A DNA stretch of 64,000 bases, taken from Rhodanobacteraceae bacterium (GTDB lineage: Bacteria > Pseudomonadota > Gammaproteobacteria > Xanthomonadales > Rhodanobacteraceae). Below are positions 61,518 through 64,000 of this stretch, one piece after another. Position numbers and translations under genes: made by a program. The first letter of the stretch is position 1; every line of letters begins with the position of its first letter. Below the pieces are notes generated by a model, which was given only the letters and a program-made list of their open reading frames with translations, searched no databases and was not told where the DNA came from. The DNA lies in assembly GCA_003142815.1 (NCBI GenBank), contig PLNP01000044.1:236126-300125 (forward strand), given 5' to 3'.

Positions 61518-62864
61518 TCAGCGAGACGTTTCGGATGGAGTTGGTGTAGTCGCTGAAGCCAACGCCTTCGAATGCGCCGCACGCCAGCCGATCCAGCCTG
61601 AACTCGCGGCGGCAACCACGGTCAGTGCCGCGAAACCCGGCACGCTGGTGCCGAGTCCGCGCAGCAGGTTGAACCCGCTGATGACGATGACATCGCCGAA
61701 GCGCCACACCGCGGTATCGATGAAGTTCTTGGTCTTGTAACGCGTCTGTGCGTCGACGCGCGTGTACAGAGTATCCGCCGCCGGCTTGAATACGCCGTAC
61801 GCGCTGGCGCGCGTGACCACCGCTATCGCCGCGATCCAGGGCCCGGCGAACACGGCAAAACCCGCAAGCATGATCGCCTTCAGCGCGCCATCCAATGCGA
61901 GTGCCGGCGCGGGACCGAATCGCACCAGCAGCGCTCGGGTCACGCCGAGCTGCAGCACGACCTGAAATACATTCGCGTAGAAATCGATGTTCGCGGAAAA
62001 ATTGATACGCGCCTCGCGCGTCGCGTAAGTCGCGCCGCTGTAGTCGATGAGCAGTGCGTAGATCACCGTACCGACGCTGTCGCCGAGCAACATCAACAAG
62101 GCCAGACGACGCATCAGAGGGGATTTCAGCGTCTCGATCGCGCCGGCTAGGATGCCGCCGCCGATGACGCGCTCGTCACGCGTTTCATCGCCAGCGACCG
62201 GATGGCGACGCGACCAGCGCGATAGCGCCAGGATGCAGGCGATCGCGACGCCAAGCAGCACGGCGGAGACGATCAGCAGCGCGGACACACCGAGCGTCGC
62301 ATTGAGCATCTTGGTCATGACCGGCCCCACGACTGCGCCGAGCGTGCCGCCGAGACCGATGACCGGAAACAGGCGATACGCCTGTTCGGCATCGAACAGG
62401 TCGGCCATGAAGCTCCAGAACACGGCCACCACGAACAGGTTGAACACGCTGACCCAGACGAAGAAAACCGAGCCAATCAGGCGCGCACCGATCACGTCCT
62501 GGATACGGAACAAGGGAATGAACGCGAGCATGCCGGCGATGAAGAACAGATACACCAGCGGCACGAAAATCCGTCGCGGAAAACGCGCGACCAGCGCGCC
62601 AAACAGCGGCGTCAGCGCCAGCGTCGCGACGAACGTGGCCATATAGAAGATCGGCAGCGCAGTGGAACCCACCGCCGCGGAAAGCTGGTCGCGTACCGGT
62701 CGGATCACGTAGTACGCGGCCAGTACGCAGAAGAAATACGCGAACGCGACGGTAACGGCGAACCATTCGTGGCGCTGGATGGCGGGGCGATTCGGCAAGC
62801 GCGGTCCAGTCGGGAAGCGCCGAAAGCCTAGCATGCGCAAGCGACGAAACAGACGGCGCGGCAT
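61518..62864 (-). CDS. MFS/NTT-like transporter
   Basis: 12-TM-like, 'AAYYVIRPVRDQLSAAVGSTALPIFYMATFVATL'. Confidence 0.85.
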   Translation of the reverse strand: MPRRLFRRLRMLGFRRFPTGPRLPNRPAIQRHEWFAVTVAFAYFFCVLAAYYVIRPVRDQLSAAVGSTALPIFYMATFVATLALTPLFGALVARFPRRIFVPLVYLFFIAGMLAFIPLFRIQDVIGARLIGSVFFVWVSVFNLFVVAVFWSFMADLFDAEQAYRLFPVIGLGGTLGAVVGPVMTKMLNATLGVSALLIVSAVLLGVAIACILALSRWSRRHPVAGDETRDERVIGGGILAGAIETLKSPLMRRLALLMLLGDSVGTVIYALLIDYSGATYATREARINFSANIDFYANVFQVVLQLGVTRALLVRFGPAPALALDGALKAIMLAGFAVFAGPWIAAIAVVTRASAYGVFKPAADTLYTRVDAQTRYKTKNFIDTAVWRFGDVIVISGFNLLRGLGTSVPGFAALTVVAAASSGWIGWRAAHSKALASATTPTPSETSR

Positions 62865-62873
62865 AATCGCGCG

Positions 62874-63674
62874 ATGAGGCCAACTCTCTCCGCGATTCAC
62901 GTGTATCCGATCAAATCCTGCGCGCCACTGACGTTGGCGGAGGCCACGGTCGAAGCGCGCGGACTCGCCGGTGACCGCCGTTGGATGGTCGTCGACGCCA
63001 CCGCCAAGTTCGTGACCGGACGCCGGCAGCCGCGCCTGACCCTGATCCGCGCGCTGCCGGATGATGAAGGACTGGCTCTGACCGCGCCAGGCATGCCGCC
63101 GCTGCGATTGGCGCCGCCGCATGCTGAAACGCGTATCGAAACCACGGTCTGGAAGAGCGCCGTGCATGCGCTACCTGCGACAGCGCAAGCCGATGCCTGG
63201 ATCAGCGCCTACCTCGGCCAACCGGTGCGTTTCGTGTTCATGGATGCGGATTGCGTGCGCGCCGTCGACGCCGCCTATGGTGTGGTGGGCGACGAAGTCA
63301 GTTTCGCCGACGGCTTTCCGCTGCTGCTGATCTCGCAGGCCGCGCCGGATGCATTGAACGCACGCCTCGCGCAACCGGTGCCGATGCTGCGCTTCCGCCC
63401 GAGTATCGTCGTTGCGAACACCGTGCCCCATGCGGAGGATGACTGGAAGCGCGTCCGTATCGGCACGGTCGAGTTCGACGTGGTCAAGCCGTGCGGACGT
63501 TGCGCGTTCACCACCGTCGATTTCAAGCGTGGCCAATTCGATCCCTCCGGCGAACCGCTGCGCACCTTGCTGACCTATCGACGCACTTCGAAGGGCGTGA
63601 TGTTCGGCCAGAACCTGATTCCGCGCGGGCGCGGCGTATTGCGTGTCGGCGATTCGGTGGAGGTTGTGAAATGA
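62874..63674 (+). CDS. MOSC domain-containing protein
   Basis: '[36 protein letters not shown]', '[16 protein letters not shown]'. Confidence 0.95.
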   Translation: MRPTLSAIHVYPIKSCAPLTLAEATVEARGLAGDRRWMVVDATAKFVTGRRQPRLTLIRALPDDEGLALTAPGMPPLRLAPPHAETRIETTVWKSAVHALPATAQADAWISAYLGQPVRFVFMDADCVRAVDAAYGVVGDEVSFADGFPLLLISQAAPDALNARLAQPVPMLRFRPSIVVANTVPHAEDDWKRVRIGTVEFDVVKPCGRCAFTTVDFKRGQFDPSGEPLRTLLTYRRTSKGVMFGQNLIPRGRGVLRVGDSVEVVK

Positions 63675-63726
63675 TGGCACCAGCGCGCCCGCATCCGCTC
63701 GCGCAATCGCCGATTCAGGAAACGCC

Positions 63727-64000
63727 ATGATCTGCGACTACATTATTGTCGGTGCTGGCTCCGCCGGTTGCGTGCTGGCAAATCGCCTCAGCGCGAACCC
63801 GACAAACCGGGTGCTGCTGCTCGAAGCCGGCGGCCACGACAAGTCCCTGATGGTGAAGATGCCCGCCGGCGTCGGCGGCCTGATCCAGGCCAAGGGCGAC
63901 CATAATTGGGGGTTCTGGACCGAGCCGGAGCCCAATCTGGAAAACCGGCGCCTCTGGTGGCCGCGCGGCAAGGGCCTTGGCGGCTCCTCCTCGATCAACG
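63727..64000 (+). CDS. GMC family oxidoreductase (choline dehydrogenase-like), 3' truncated by window
   Basis: [36 protein letters not shown] ... '[14 protein letters not shown]'. Confidence 0.95.
   Translation, partial: MICDYIIVGAGSAGCVLANRLSANPTNRVLLLEAGGHDKSLMVKMPAGVGGLIQAKGDHNWGFWTEPEPNLENRRLWWPRGKGLGGSSSIN

Noticed and set aside
60178-61707. 509-aa minus-strand ORF across the fghA and NUDIX region
   Set aside because: Spans two well-supported genes in wrong frames and an intergenic repeat; compositionally biased

Overview
This is a 64 kb high-GC chromosomal window from a gammaproteobacterium. Gene content and repeat style suggest Xanthomonadales/Rhodanobacteraceae, but that is inference. 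Coding density is ordinary: no phage, CRISPR, IS element or tRNA/rRNA was recognised. In order, the main blocks are: a type IV pilus operon (pilM end, pilN-O-P-Q) followed by a large Ig-like lipoprotein; a cNMP-binding/EAL protein; a MoxR-DUF58-VWA-BatD aerotolerance-type operon; blaI with a decayed blaR1; GAPDH; uup; qmcA/nfeD; gcvT-gcvH-gcvPA; a yqjD/yqjE-like operon; lemA-htpX-like genes; prfC; a metX-metB-hom operon; two sigma-factor loci; PEPCK (GTP); a divergent TetR/FadE pair; S-formylglutathione hydrolase; and a truncated GMC oxidoreductase. The most notable signal is an unusual methionine control system. A MetJ repressor (35805-36221) has lost the normal MetJ C-terminal segment and carries instead a 58-residue Lys/Ala-rich histone H1/AlgP-like tail. 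Tandem MetJ operator boxes lie upstream of metJ (35620-35643) and abut the promoter of metX-metB-hom (46428-46451). The metX transcript also begins with a canonical SAM-I riboswitch (46491-46612) and a hairpin predicted to sequester the Shine-Dalgarno. One operon therefore appears to be governed by two independent SAM sensors, one of them a chromatin-protein-like MetJ. All assignments are by reading; no database searches were run.
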